Positions 12,801-22,081 of a stretch of DNA of 64,000 nt are shown here, piece by piece. This DNA is from Lineus longissimus (lineage: Eukaryota > Nemertea > Pilidiophora > Heteronemertea > Lineidae): assembly GCF_910592395.1 (NCBI RefSeq), contig NC_088310.1, positions 1,433,501 to 1,497,500 on the forward strand. The letters are read 5' to 3'. A program made the position numbers and the translations under genes. The notes beneath the pieces are model-generated. The model saw only the letters and a program-made list of their open reading frames with translations. It did not search any database and was not told the origin of the DNA. Numbering within the stretch: the stretch's first letter is position 1; the number at the start of each line of letters is the position of its first letter.

Positions 12801-12857
12801 ATGATGGATATTTGAGAAAAATCGAGATATCACTGAAGCGCCTCTTGCTCGATTCAT
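6833..12857 (-). CDS. Acyl-CoA synthetase / 4-coumarate-CoA ligase-like, copy 2 (complete, 12 exons)
   Basis: Exons in transcription order are 12722-12857, 11572-11711, 10731-10938, 10271-10377, 9599-9801, 9308-9485, 8715-8883, 8338-8441, 7906-8047, 7566-7648, 7172-7337 and 6833-6945. All have GT-AG borders and consistent phases, and total 1749 nt for 582 residues. Landmarks are the AMP-binding signature [12 protein letters not shown] (about 239-250), FFHIYG, the adenylate motif YGLTET after the exon 7-8 junction (about 382), [20 protein letters not shown] with the hinge, and the C-terminal catalytic lysine motif [11 protein letters not shown] (about 565-575). These indicate a working ligase of the 4CL/firefly-luciferase-like family. 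The N-terminus ([16 protein letters not shown]) is rich in Arg and Ser with no acidic residue, which suggests mitochondrial import. There is no C-terminal SKL-type signal (it ends ARSS). The ATG at 12857 was chosen because it starts this leader; no upstream in-frame ATG was seen. The substrate cannot be read from sequence. Confidence 0.9.
8521..8700 (-). pseudogene. Decayed partial duplicate of synthetase exon 7
   Basis: Positions 8581-8662 align with 8738-8818 of exon 7 at a constant offset of about 157 bp. Both contain, on the + strand, a GGGGGCT then GCACAGATGA core and ATCAAAT. The minus translation resembles exon 7 ([14 protein letters not shown] against [14 protein letters not shown]), but the following residues diverge. 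A donor-like CAG|GTAAGTG is at about 8520. Exon 7 itself splices cleanly to exon 8 without it (KIVRQ-G-YGLTE), so I treat it as a fossil duplicate. It could instead be a rarely used alternative exon. Confidence 0.6.
10387..10725. repeat. 65-bp tandem array in synthetase intron 3
   Basis: Five 65-bp units, nearly identical, fill the intron between exon 3 and exon 4. Each unit carries CACTTACC, which on the gene strand is a strong donor-like GGTAAGTG. The donor dinucleotides fall at about 10407, 10472, 10537, 10602 and 10667. The true exon 3 donor (10729-10730) sits in a related context, so the array seems to have grown from the exon-intron junction. Confidence 0.9.
10975..11095. repeat. Near-perfect inverted repeat (hairpin), 35-bp arms
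   Basis: The arms 10975-11010 and 11061-11095 are reverse complements of each other, with about 50 bp between. Both contain GATATGAATAAAGACTAGC or its complement. It lies in intron 2 of the synthetase gene. It is probably a small fold-back transposable element. Confidence 0.85.
11247..11475. mobile_element. Fold-back MITE, about 100-bp arms
   Basis: Arms of about 100 bp (from CATATGTGACTCGCTCTACC at 11247, and ending GTAGAGCGGGTCACATATG at 11475) are inverse copies, differing at a few sites, around a loop of about 25-30 bp. The ends are palindromic (CATATG) and flanked by GACATATG/ATGTATGTC-like sequence. There is no coding capacity. This is a typical non-autonomous hairpin element inserted in intron 2 of the synthetase gene. 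Confidence 0.8.
11860..11909. mobile_element. Terminal fragment of CAGTAGAACCTC-type MITE
   Basis: The sequence GAGAGGTGTCCACTTAAGG then GGTTCTACTG|TA matches the 3' terminal inverted repeat of the full elements at 37820 and 59880. Only one end is recognisable. Confidence 0.5.
12390..12535. mobile_element. CAGTGGAACCTC MITE (pogo/Tigger-like ends), truncated
   Basis: It begins TA|CAGTGGAACCTCCCTTAG and contains ACACCTCTCTAT, GGACAACCTC and CTATTGAGGACAG, shared with the elements at 37820-37996 and 59880-60093. The CAGTRGAACC end and TA flank resemble pogo/Tigger-type Tc1-mariner non-autonomous elements. That assignment is inferred from the ends only. Confidence 0.65.
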
Positions 12858-14003
12858 CTTCGATAGGTCTGTCGGCGTGGTTCTGACAGCGTCTTTGGAG
12901 CGAGGTTTGTTGTTGTGATATGATTGGTGGAGCGGTTGGGTGTGACTCAAATTTTTAATTTCGGCACTGTGCGAGTTTGGGGTGTGATAAGCGCGGGAAT
13001 TCTGAACAAGCGCGGGAATTCTGAAAGCAACACATGCGACATCAAATTTCTGGGCTGTGGCTTGCTACACTACTAACAGGGGACAGGGACAGGGCTCAAA
13101 TGCCCTCTTCCTCTATAGGGTAACCTAATTTATATAGATATTGGTCTTTTTTAGACTGCAAGGTGACCTTAGGCGGGACCTTAGGTCATGGGCCTAGCAG
13201 TAGTATACATAGCCTATGTAGGCCTCTTTAGTAGCGGGGGGGGGGGCGGGGGTATAGGTGGTAGTAGCATCCTGGTTTAACCAGTGATTTCATATGCTAG
13301 TACTCCGTCTCGCGATATTTCAAACACAATATTTGCAATAATAACGAAGGAATGCTGCACAAAGAAGTCTAGCTAAACTTTTGTTTTTTGTCGGTTCCAG
13401 GCGTCCGTGGACTGCTAGGCCTAACCTGGCGGGCTTCTTCAGACCTTTTTGGGCAAACTTTTAATACATTTATCAGTGTTGGGATTCGGACGGTGTTGGC
13501 AAGACACTATTATATGGTTACCACAGCGACAGACGATAATAACAAATTTGGAAACTGTTGTTTATGGTTTTGTTCGGTCTTGAGCGAAGGTCAACATGCT
13601 AGGCGGTCATACATGGGTGTGCAGTCAGGTTTAAATTGACCATGCCATAGTAGGCCTTCTTCTCAGCCAGTTTTAAAGGCCTACTTTGATACACCGCACA
13701 CTATGCACCCAATTTCGCGCCATTTTAAGTGAACCTTTGGTTATTGGCAACCAAGCGAAATGTGATCTCACTATATCACTTTCTCAATTCATTGATCACA
13801 AATGAAAATGGAACGCCGATATCGACTAGCTTTATACGTGTATTAGATCAGCTATTGTGTTGTCTTTTCTGCCTTGTGGTGTATTTACTTTCATGCATAT
13901 ACATGTATAGTGCTGTCCTGGGAATGTGTGGAGAAGGAAAAGTAGGAGATTTCTGCCGGGTTCATACAGTGAGAAGGGACAACGCATACAGAAGTGGGTC
14001 AAG
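12858..14003. promoter_or_regulatory. Divergent intergenic region (synthetase copy 2 / EF-hand gene)
   Basis: About 1.15 kb separates the two divergent start codons. Near 12988-13026 a 20-bp word is present twice, GCGCGGGAATTCTGAA, whose core GCGCGGGAA resembles an E2F site. A G-run lies near 13229-13240. No TATA box stands out. Transcription starts cannot be placed from sequence. Frames at 13388-14016 are likely 5' UTR or noise. Confidence 0.4.
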
Positions 14004-15904
14004 ATGTCGAAGGTAAGGATGCCCGTTTCGTTTTCCGTATTTTAATACTCAGCCCTGAATTATCTCACTCCGTTTCATAAAGATCTGTCTGCATGTACGC
14101 GTACGTGCATCATTTAATGTGTGTGTGTTTTATTTAAGTAAGTTGGTCTCCTTAAATGTACTCTCCGGACGAAGTGGAGCGACCGGTCTCGACCTGTCGC
14201 CCAGAAAGACAATCAGGATGACGAAATGGACTGCATATAAGGAGTATATACTCAACTGTCGCATGGTGATGGATTAGAGTATGGTTCTATAGATACCATA
14301 TGACACCAGTCCTCACCCTCACGAACAGTGGCGTAGCGGAGTAACCTCCAAGATCTAGATCAAGATCAAAACCGTCAATACCTTGTCAGAGGTTAACAGC
14401 GCATAGCTGAATCCTTTGTCTCCCGGACACTCTATTCGAGGACATGTTTACAGCTGCGACATGTTTTGAGCTCTTTCATCAACATTTTCTGTCCTTTTCA
14501 TTATAACTTTATCTCGTTGAGCAGGGTCACAAGAAGGATACGGATCCTTCCCAGCAATTAACTGAAGAGGAAATTGAAAAAAGTAAGTGCTTTCATAAGA
14601 TATAGGCTATATAGCTACATGTATTCAATGTTGTGCTTTACCTCAGAGTAACCAGGCTAAGGCTTAACGTTCCACCAGTTGTGCCTTGAGAACCAGTATA
14701 AAAGGTCCTACCGCTCGTCTCTGCACTCTACTCTGATCGGCTGGCGTCAGAACTGAGATTACCACGAACTTGATGCTCATACAGAGCCCGTCTTAAATTG
14801 AGATTTTCAAAAGATTTGCAGGTGTGATGGTTTGTCCTATATGATAGAGTTTGCGGCGGGAAAATGATTCTTTTATGCGATTTTAATATCTGTTATTGAA
14901 GGTCATGGGTCTATACACCTTTCCAGAAATGGGGCGCTGAGTGTCCGAAATAGTGATGTCATTAGGGGAAACTAGGCCTTATGGTGGAGGGACAAAGGAG
15001 ATAGTCATTGTTGACCAACACACCTGAATGCCTTTAATGACGGACAAGGGGGAAAAAGTTAGTTCCAATGCAAGCCACCAATTTCGGGAAGCATGTATAG
15101 AACCGTACCTTAATCTGTCGTCATCCAATGGGGAATGACGACCTTATTCAGGCTTTCCCTTTCTTTTAGAGGTAGACAACGCCTTCTCTGCTTGTGACGT
15201 CAATGGTAATGGACGGATTTCGACCGGGGAACTCAAGGACGCTTTCCACAGTGTGGGTTACGACCCGACAAGGGCTGAGGTCAGGGCCATGATACAGGCT
15301 TTCGATCTCGATAGTGAGTAACTTTCGGAAATTATTATCACAGCGTGTCAGAAACCATTAGGAATCTGATGTCCACTTGCAGTGTAAAATACAGGGTAAT
15401 GTCAGTGTCAGTGTCAACTCTTGGTCCAAATCTTTTGCAGGAAGTGGTACGCTTGATAGAAATGAATTCAAGAAGATGATGGAGGGACGGTGGACGCGAT
15501 ATTCAGACCCAGAGGAATACTTGCGCGCTTTCAAGGTGTTTGATAAAAACGGCGATGGAGTGCTGAGCGCCAAGGAATTACGGAAAGCCCTGACGAGCGT
15601 GGGGGAGGTGATGTTGCAGGAAGAGGTCGATCAGATGTTCGCTGTGGCTGATGTGGACAAGGACGGGAAAATCAACTATAAGGGTAGGTTCGAAGTAACA
15701 CTGGCTGGGCGGGGCGGAAATTACATTCGACAGCCGTTTACGTTTGCGGCCGCCTAGTAAATCACGCACTTGACTGCGAGATCTCGTGATATTCGGGTGT
15801 CGATCGCTCCCTTCTATAATGCCTCCACCTGTACTCATCTAACTCCCCGATATGTTTTTTTTTCAGAGTTTGCCAGAATGATGTCGAGAAAGGACATCTG
15901 CTAG
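14004..15904 (+). CDS. Calmodulin-like protein with four EF-hands
   Basis: There are five exons: 14004-14012, 14525-14582, 15170-15313, 15441-15683 and 15867-15904. All have GT-AG borders, with 492 nt coding 163 residues. The first exon holds only MSK. Four canonical calcium loops are visible: DVNGNGRISTGE (32-43), DLDRSGTLDRNE (68-79), DKNGDGVLSAKE (105-116) and DVDKDGKINYKE (141-152). Each has acidic or oxygen ligands at positions 1, 3 and 5 and Glu at 12, so all four should bind calcium. The protein is about 14 residues longer than calmodulin because of a charged N-terminal extension, and it ends in MMSRKDIC. It is probably a calcium sensor or troponin-C-like protein rather than calmodulin itself, since the linker (GRWTRYSDPEEY) and overall identity differ. 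It converges with the ninjurin gene 361 bp downstream. Confidence 0.9.
14150..14345. repeat. Dispersed repeat related to 28065-28475
   Basis: The sequence CTCCGGACGAAGTGGA followed by CAGGATGACGAAATGGACT is matched at about 28070-28135 (CTCCGGACGCAGTGGACCG, AGGATGACGCAATGGACT). It lies in intron 1 of the EF-hand gene. The family is unknown; the second locus has inverted ends, which suggests a fold-back element. Confidence 0.5.
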
Positions 15905-16265
15905 CGTCCGCGGTTACGTCTTCTTTAGGGAAGAATTTGGTCCTGACGACCGTTTCGAACATCTGACTGTAGTCTTAGAACGACGCACGCGCACGACTGG
16001 GATTAACATACACAACAACAGAAAGGATAGTGTACATAAAATATCTACATAATTTTATTTATATTTTTGTAACAAAATTATAATTCGATTAAATTAGTCA
16101 AAAGAAACCCTTTTCTGACAGTGTTATTTTCTATCTACGGCAGTAACCATATAAGGGAGGAGTCAATAGAGCACAGCGTTAGTCAACGTAAAGGAAGGTC
16201 GAGTGAAGCGCGCCACGATCGGCGCAGAAAGCTCCCCTCCCTTCATGACCCCCAGAAATGGTGTC

Positions 16266-18619
16266 CTAGACAATCAGTGCAGATACAATTAGATTAATGA
16301 CCACCAGTAGCATAGCCATTACCGCAACAGCGTTCACGATGCGTCCTACTAACCGCGCCAATTTTATGCGGCGCTTTTTCTCCGCTCTCTCGAACTTCTC
16401 TGGTTGTGCACCCGAAGCTTTTTTCCTTGTTTCGGAGATCTCCTTTGCGACACTGATCTTGGTTAACTGCAATGCGAAAAGAGACACCACCCTTCATTGG
16501 TATGAACAGACTAGAGCATGCTGTTCATCTTTTTTACTATATATCACTAGACACGTTAAGCTTTAAACATGTACTAGCCATCGACATATCCACCAAGCAT
16601 GAACAAGGGGACGAAATAACAGCGCTAACGCCTTTGAACTGCTCACGCCGAGTCGGCCAATTCGACACAGGGTAGAGGAGAGTGATTTTGACCATGTGCC
16701 ATTACCATAGGGGAACGACCTATCTGGAGACAGCCAGCTCTGGGTAATATAGTACCAAGTGAACAGCCTATCTTGAAGACATAGTGTATCATTGCCAGCT
16801 CTGGGCGTATAGTGCATTGGGGACCAACTTTTGAATACTCATCAAAATACTTGCCGTTACAATTAACAATACCGCTATAATAAGTTGCAGCAGGATAGAT
16901 ATGGAGATGAGAGCCAGTAGCGCTCCCCAGAGACCGGGCCTATCTTTTTTCGCTCCCCCGACCACCAATAGGCGGAGCTGCGAGATGTTGCTCATCAACA
17001 GCGAGGCGGTAATCAAACTGGAAAACAAGCACGCGGTATCATACACTGATAAACTGTAACAGAATGATGACACTGCAGATGACTGAGATGTGGCCATGGG
17101 CAGATAGTGCGGACCAGACAGGTGGCGGAACCATCATTGTTTTCACAACCAATCACCAAGAGACGAGGCCTGGAGACGCTTCTCATCCAAAACGAGACTG
17201 CGATTCCCCTAAAGAAGACAAGCGTCGCTCATCAAGACAGATAGATCTATATTTCTATCACTTCATCGTATCCATCTAATGATCACTGGAGCAGGATTAA
17301 GACCTGAAGTTGGCAGAAGCGAGTTCTCTATAACGACAAGTCTCACGGTGTAGCAGTCGAAGATGTCCCCCTGAAAAAGTGTACGGCCCTATTGCATTCT
17401 GACGGATTATGATATATCGTTCTATAAAGACCATGATCAATAACTCAGAGATTTAATGTGCATAATAGAATTATTTGTTCCTTGGACATTCTATCCTCGG
17501 AGATTTCAAATAGTTTCATAGTCTCTGCACCTTGATCTATGACACCACTGTTACCATCATCGTCATTTGACCACCTGAGGCAGAGGAACGCTGCAGTGTA
17601 TCGACAGTTCCAGGTTGATCCGCCGTTATTTAGTGACTCGATTGACATAATCCAAATATACCAGGTTGAAGCAAATCGACCATGATCTTACCCTTTGACA
17701 CCAATGGTCTGCTTCTCCCTTCCTATCTTGATGGACTCCTCGTCCTCCTTATCAAAGATAGGAATCCTCTCCCCAGCGGTCGATTCCCTTTGCATGGTTC
17801 AGATCAGCAAAAAGCAACACGATTGCTTCAATTCATGATCAAACAGGCCTCGATTACTTGGCCTACATGCTTCACAGAAGAAAGTTCAGCAGTTTTGCGG
17901 TACGCGTTTCTAATTTATGACAATTTTTAATGAGCTATTGACAAAGCTGCGGGTTAAAACATAAAATCGTATGGTAATCTGAATTAAAGGTAACCTAGTT
18001 ACCCAGTCCGGTCATTTAGGACCTGTTCCTCAATGCAGGCACGGCTGTGCCAATGAAAAATAATATTGATCACATCCAGGTAAAGAAAAACATGACGGTG
18101 AAAATATGACAGCAGGCCCCTATGTATGTGTCAGTTTACGCTCTTCGTTTACTATTTACTAATATATAGTCCATTTTCTAAATGATCGCGACGAGAGGAT
18201 ACCTCCTGACCATTTCAATCTCCTTTAAAGGAACACCTATGCCGGGAATGTGGGGTGGGTGGGTGGGTTCGGCCAACACACGTTAGGTGGCGCCGGTATC
18301 TCTCGAAGTGTATAAATTGCCATAATCGCGAGGAATGGTACAATAACAAATTGGCATCATAATGAGTGAGACTCTGCCATCCCTGCATGTTTGGTGAACC
18401 CCAACTGGAAGTACAAAATACATTTTCTTTTTGAGAATTATACCACGCGCGGAAGTTTATTTAGATTGTGGGGGGAGCAACAGGGTCTCGGAGGTGGGAG
18501 CAGACGACCACTTACGAACTAGTTCCATGACTTTTCTTCTTCTCCGTCACTGGGTCCTCCTCCTCCGTCTCCTGATCAGGTATTATTGCTGCCATCTCAT
18601 CATCCTCCTTACCAGACAT
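16266..18619 (-). CDS. Ninjurin-family membrane protein
   Basis: Ninjurins are small two-helix plasma-membrane proteins; NINJ1 oligomerises to rupture membranes in lytic cell death. Exons are 18516-18619 (or the alternative 17692-17795), 16861-17017 and 16266-16466, giving 153 residues with either first exon. The middle exon encodes LITASLLMSNISQLRLLV, which closely matches the conserved amphipathic segment ahead of TM1, and then TM1 (LWGALLALISISILLQLI). The last exon has a Lys/Arg-rich loop (KKASGAQPEKFERAEKKRR) and TM2 (IVNAVAVMAMLLVVINLIVS). The splice donor after AVLLI (GTAACG) was chosen because it alone keeps phase. The N-terminal exon is acidic (EDDE, ETEEEDP), as in the family. The short helix carrying a Y-x-x-KK motif, normally before the conserved segment, is not seen, so a small extra exon between 17018 and 17691 or 18515 is possible. 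Confidence 0.75.
17692..17795 (-). CDS. Candidate alternative first exon of the ninjurin gene
   Basis: This open segment begins MQRESTAGERIPIFDKED and ends IGVK before a GTAAGA donor. It is 104 nt (34 codons plus two bases), the same length and phase as the exon at 18516-18619, so either could splice to 17017. Both encode acidic, hydrophilic N-terminal regions. It might also act as an internal second exon through an AG just after its ATG, in the same phase, although that AG has a weak pyrimidine tract. Confidence 0.5.
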
Positions 18620-18699
18620 ATTGAAAAGATGCTTGTCTCTAAATGAAGAACAAACTACATGTATCCATGGTTGTCCCCCAGTTCTAAGGCGTCCTTCGT

Positions 18700-19486
18700 C
18701 GTAAATTCAGAAGGCATGTGAAAAATAACAAATTAATGTTGAAATGTTCAATCAAGACACTTTCCATATACGGGGCTACATTTCTTACCACCTGACTTTT
18801 CTCGTCTTACGCTGCACTGAGTGAGTGGTGTAGGTCGAAAAGAAGTCCTACGAGTACGAAAGAGATTCCATTTCTTCTGAGTGTATGATAATCGAAAAAG
18901 TACACATTATATCTTCCGCAACCGTATGATAAATGAATGATATTGTTTTTTATTGTCAATTATCTGACATCAATGTTGACCATCGTGTAACTGACGGTGT
19001 GGAGTCCCAGGAAATCGGTCAATAGATTTGATTACCCGGACTCTCACTGTCGGCCAAGAATGCACTTCTCGACAATCGATTGGTGTAATAGAGAGGTGTC
19101 GATCATATGCTAATGGTAGTGACTTGAAAAATCATGGTCTCTCTAGCTCTCTATTGTATTGAAACAGTGAAAAAAGCGGAACAATCACAGCTGTTACACC
19201 GGTACCATTTACTTTTTATTTTGTGAAAGACGGGACTAAAATCATGATATCAAATACCTAGACCTCTAATCATCCGAATGCAAAAGTTCCAAGAGTCAAA
19301 AAACCATTACTCCAACATAATCACGACTTCTATTATTCTGGTATACCAGCGGATCTATACCTCTACATTACATCTTCATTTCAACTTCGGAATCTGAGGT
19401 CATGATGAAGTGAAGCTGTACTCTGTGAGTAGGCCTGGATGGATGATCTTCAGCACCAGCCGTTCTGCTACAAACCATGATGTTCA
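18700..19486. other. Spacer and probable 3' UTR of the arylsulfatase
   Basis: No coding region is seen. TTTATT at 19215-19220 gives a minus-strand AATAAA 267 bp beyond the arylsulfatase stop, so the transcript probably ends near 19200. The remaining 500 bp upstream of the ninjurin first exon shows no recognisable element. Confidence 0.5.
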
Positions 19487-21145
19487 TTAGCACCAACCGG
19501 GGTATAAGACATCATTCCGAACTTTATTCATGGCTTCGTCCCTATATCTTATCCTATCTTGCTCCGGTACAGCCCGGCTTATCTCAGTGTTCAATCGTTC
19601 TCTCATCCTCTCCACCATTTCCGGCATCTTATCAGCCAAATTGACTCTCTCCTCTGGGTCTTGTCGTAAATTGAATAAGAGGACACTTTCGTCCGTGAAT
19701 GTGTCCCGACTTCTACCACTACCCGGTTTATCTCCTTGAGGCCAGCCGTTCGCGTCAAACGGACTCTTGGAATCTTTCATTATTTTCTCATAGGCTTCGC
19801 CCACCGGATTCCCTTGGATGATTTTGTAGTCACCAACTCGTATAGCTGCGTTCCGGCTGGTATCTATGCCATAAACAATGTCATACCGCAAAGACACCTC
19901 TTGATTTGACCCATTGCGAAGTAGGTCCCATTGGTCAATCCCATCATAACGAGGTACTCCGGTCTCTGGCGGTGCCTTCACCGCTGATAAAAGAGTCGGA
20001 AACCAGTCCACGGCATGAAACAGTCCACTGTGCACTCTTCCGGGATTGCTCAACATTGGTCCATAAACGAAGGCCGGAACCCGCGCACCTCCTTCCCAGA
20101 GAGTGAATTTACCACCTCTGAAAGGGAGGTTATTCCCACCATTCGATATCTCACCTCCGTTGTCTGACACAAAGGCGACAAGAGCGTTCTTCATGAGATT
20201 GTTCCTTTCTAAAGAGGAAATCAAGTTCCCGATAGCTTCATCCATGGCCTTCACGGCACGTGCAGCAATCTCACGAGATTTCACGTTCTTGAACGGCGTT
20301 TCGATTTGATATTTCTCCGGGACTTCCTCAGCTGGACCATGGATGGCTTGAAAGGCAAGATACAGAAAGAGTGGTTTTCTATTACCATGGAGCTGCGCGT
20401 GATTCTCGATGACGGTCAACGATCGCTTGGAAAACAAATCCGTGGAATATGTCTTTTCAGGGTCAAGATACGGACTTCTGTTTTCCCATAAGTCGTAAAG
20501 TTTCCTCCAGGTATGCGTATAATAACTCAGAGTAGCGAAATTGTATCCAAAGAATGAATCGAAACCGCGATGTGTTGGCGTGTAATCCCAATTACAATGT
20601 CCCAAGTGCCATTTCCCAACCATATTTGTTGAGTAACCGAGCTCCTGAAACCTCTCTGAAATCATGGGGATATCCTTCGGAACGAATCGTTTCTGGAAGT
20701 CATGGATGACCCGCTGCTGTAGCCCGATACGGTGCGAGTAGTACCCAGTCAAGATGGCCGCCCTGGACGGGGTACAGATGGGGTAGGTATAGTAATGGTC
20801 TAGCATGACGCCCGCTTTTGCGAGATTGTCCAAGTTCGGAGACTTGATCTTCTTGTTGTTCCAACCCACATCATTCCAACCCAAGTCGTCTGCCACGATG
20901 AAAATCACGTGGGGTCTCGTCAGATTCGAGACGTCATTTTCGAGTTGCCTGTTCCGGATTCGGATGTAGGTAAACGTTGTTGGTAGTAATACTAATATAG
21001 TCGTAAGAACAGCGACAGCCAACCGCTTCCTGTACTCCAACCGTTTGCTTCCTCTCTTCGTCGTATTTGATAATTTCCAACAAATCACGAATCTCTTCGG
21101 TACGTCTTGAGATTCCAGCCCGGTTTCCAACAAACTATCCTCCAT
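19487..21145 (-). CDS. Arylsulfatase (type B-like), intronless
   Basis: A single open frame of 552 residues encodes a sulfatase that hydrolyses sulfate esters, typically of glycosaminoglycans. A basic N-terminal stretch precedes one hydrophobic segment (about 42-60, AVAVLTTILVLLPTTFTY), a signal or type II anchor. Sulfatase landmarks follow: HVIFIVADDLGWNDVGW (about 79-95, the metal-binding Asp pair), the formylglycine-forming motif CTPSRAAILTG with its Cys at about 124, GKWHLGH, and VAFVSDNGGE with the second metal-site Asp-Asn. This is the arylsulfatase B/I/J pattern. The length is normal for the family. The absence of introns, while all neighbours are split, suggests a retroposed origin or intron loss, but the frame is fully intact. 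The ATG at 21145 is the first in frame. Confidence 0.95.
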   Translation of the reverse strand: MEDSLLETGLESQDVPKRFVICWKLSNTTKRGSKRLEYRKRLAVAVLTTILVLLPTTFTYIRIRNRQLENDVSNLTRPHVIFIVADDLGWNDVGWNNKKIKSPNLDNLAKAGVMLDHYYTYPICTPSRAAILTGYYSHRIGLQQRVIHDFQKRFVPKDIPMISERFQELGYSTNMVGKWHLGHCNWDYTPTHRGFDSFFGYNFATLSYYTHTWRKLYDLWENRSPYLDPEKTYSTDLFSKRSLTVIENHAQLHGNRKPLFLYLAFQAIHGPAEEVPEKYQIETPFKNVKSREIAARAVKAMDEAIGNLISSLERNNLMKNALVAFVSDNGGEISNGGNNLPFRGGKFTLWEGGARVPAFVYGPMLSNPGRVHSGLFHAVDWFPTLLSAVKAPPETGVPRYDGIDQWDLLRNGSNQEVSLRYDIVYGIDTSRNAAIRVGDYKIIQGNPVGEAYEKIMKDSKSPFDANGWPQGDKPGSGRSRDTFTDESVLLFNLRQDPEERVNLADKMPEMVERMRERLNTEISRAVPEQDRIRYRDEAMNKVRNDVLYPGWC

Positions 21146-22081
21146 TTCGATTATTGTTGCTGGTCACAGCCTCTCTTGCAAACCATGTATAAGTGCAATT
21201 CCCTTCTTGATCACAAATTCTGAAAACAGCAAATATTTTCTAATCAACATTGGACTATTACATCGCCTCCGCGGCCAGATTTGCTATGTACACTAAAGGC
21301 TCACACGGCGAATGAGCCAGTGTCAAGCATTGATCTTTATTGTCAAATAATGCATTTTCCATTAGCCTTACAGCGGTCTATGGCATTTGTGAATTATTCC
21401 TTCTAGAGGCCGAAACAAAATACGCATCCTGTACTTACACTGATCAGAAATGTGCTCTCATCTGCTTCTCAACTTGGTAAAAGCAAAACTGGTTTAGGAA
21501 GGATTCACAGCAGTCTTCGACTGAGAAGTTTTTGTTACATTACATTGGAGTTCAGCAAATGCTTAGAATATAGTCTTGCCCACATCGAACCCCAGGCGTG
21601 CGATAAATAAACATGTATTGTAGTGCGTGTTGTATGTGAAACTTGTGTACCTTTGACAAGAGAAGAGTTGACATAGCGAAAGTGTCGACTGGACAAGTAA
21701 GTCTTCACCTCCCCAAAATAGATTTAATTCAAGCAGAAGTTTCAACGCCAATAATATAAATATTTGTATTTTTCATCAAATGAATCACAAAGAAAATATA
21801 CACAAGTTTTCTTTTAACAAGGTTGGTTATATAACATCAAAAGGGGGACCAATATGCTTGGTTTCCAGGTAGATAACGATGGGGGCATGTGGGCTGTACA
21901 TGTACTTGGTCTTTGGTAACTTATCCTCGCACACTGCTTGACAGGACTGATGCTGAGACACCTATTGTCGATTCTAAGTAACATAAACTGGTCAAAGAGA
22001 CACATGTATCTCCATTCTCTCCTTAATCTGTTCAGGCACTCACTAGTTCTGTGGAGTCTGTCATCGTCAGTCTGTCTTGTT
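21146..22081. other. Spacer and GPCR 3' UTR
   Basis: No coding region or conserved element is recognised. The first part is the promoter side of the arylsulfatase gene. The part close to 22081 is probably 3' UTR of the GPCR gene. TTTATT near 21339 gives a minus-strand AATAAA, but it is distant. Confidence 0.4.
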
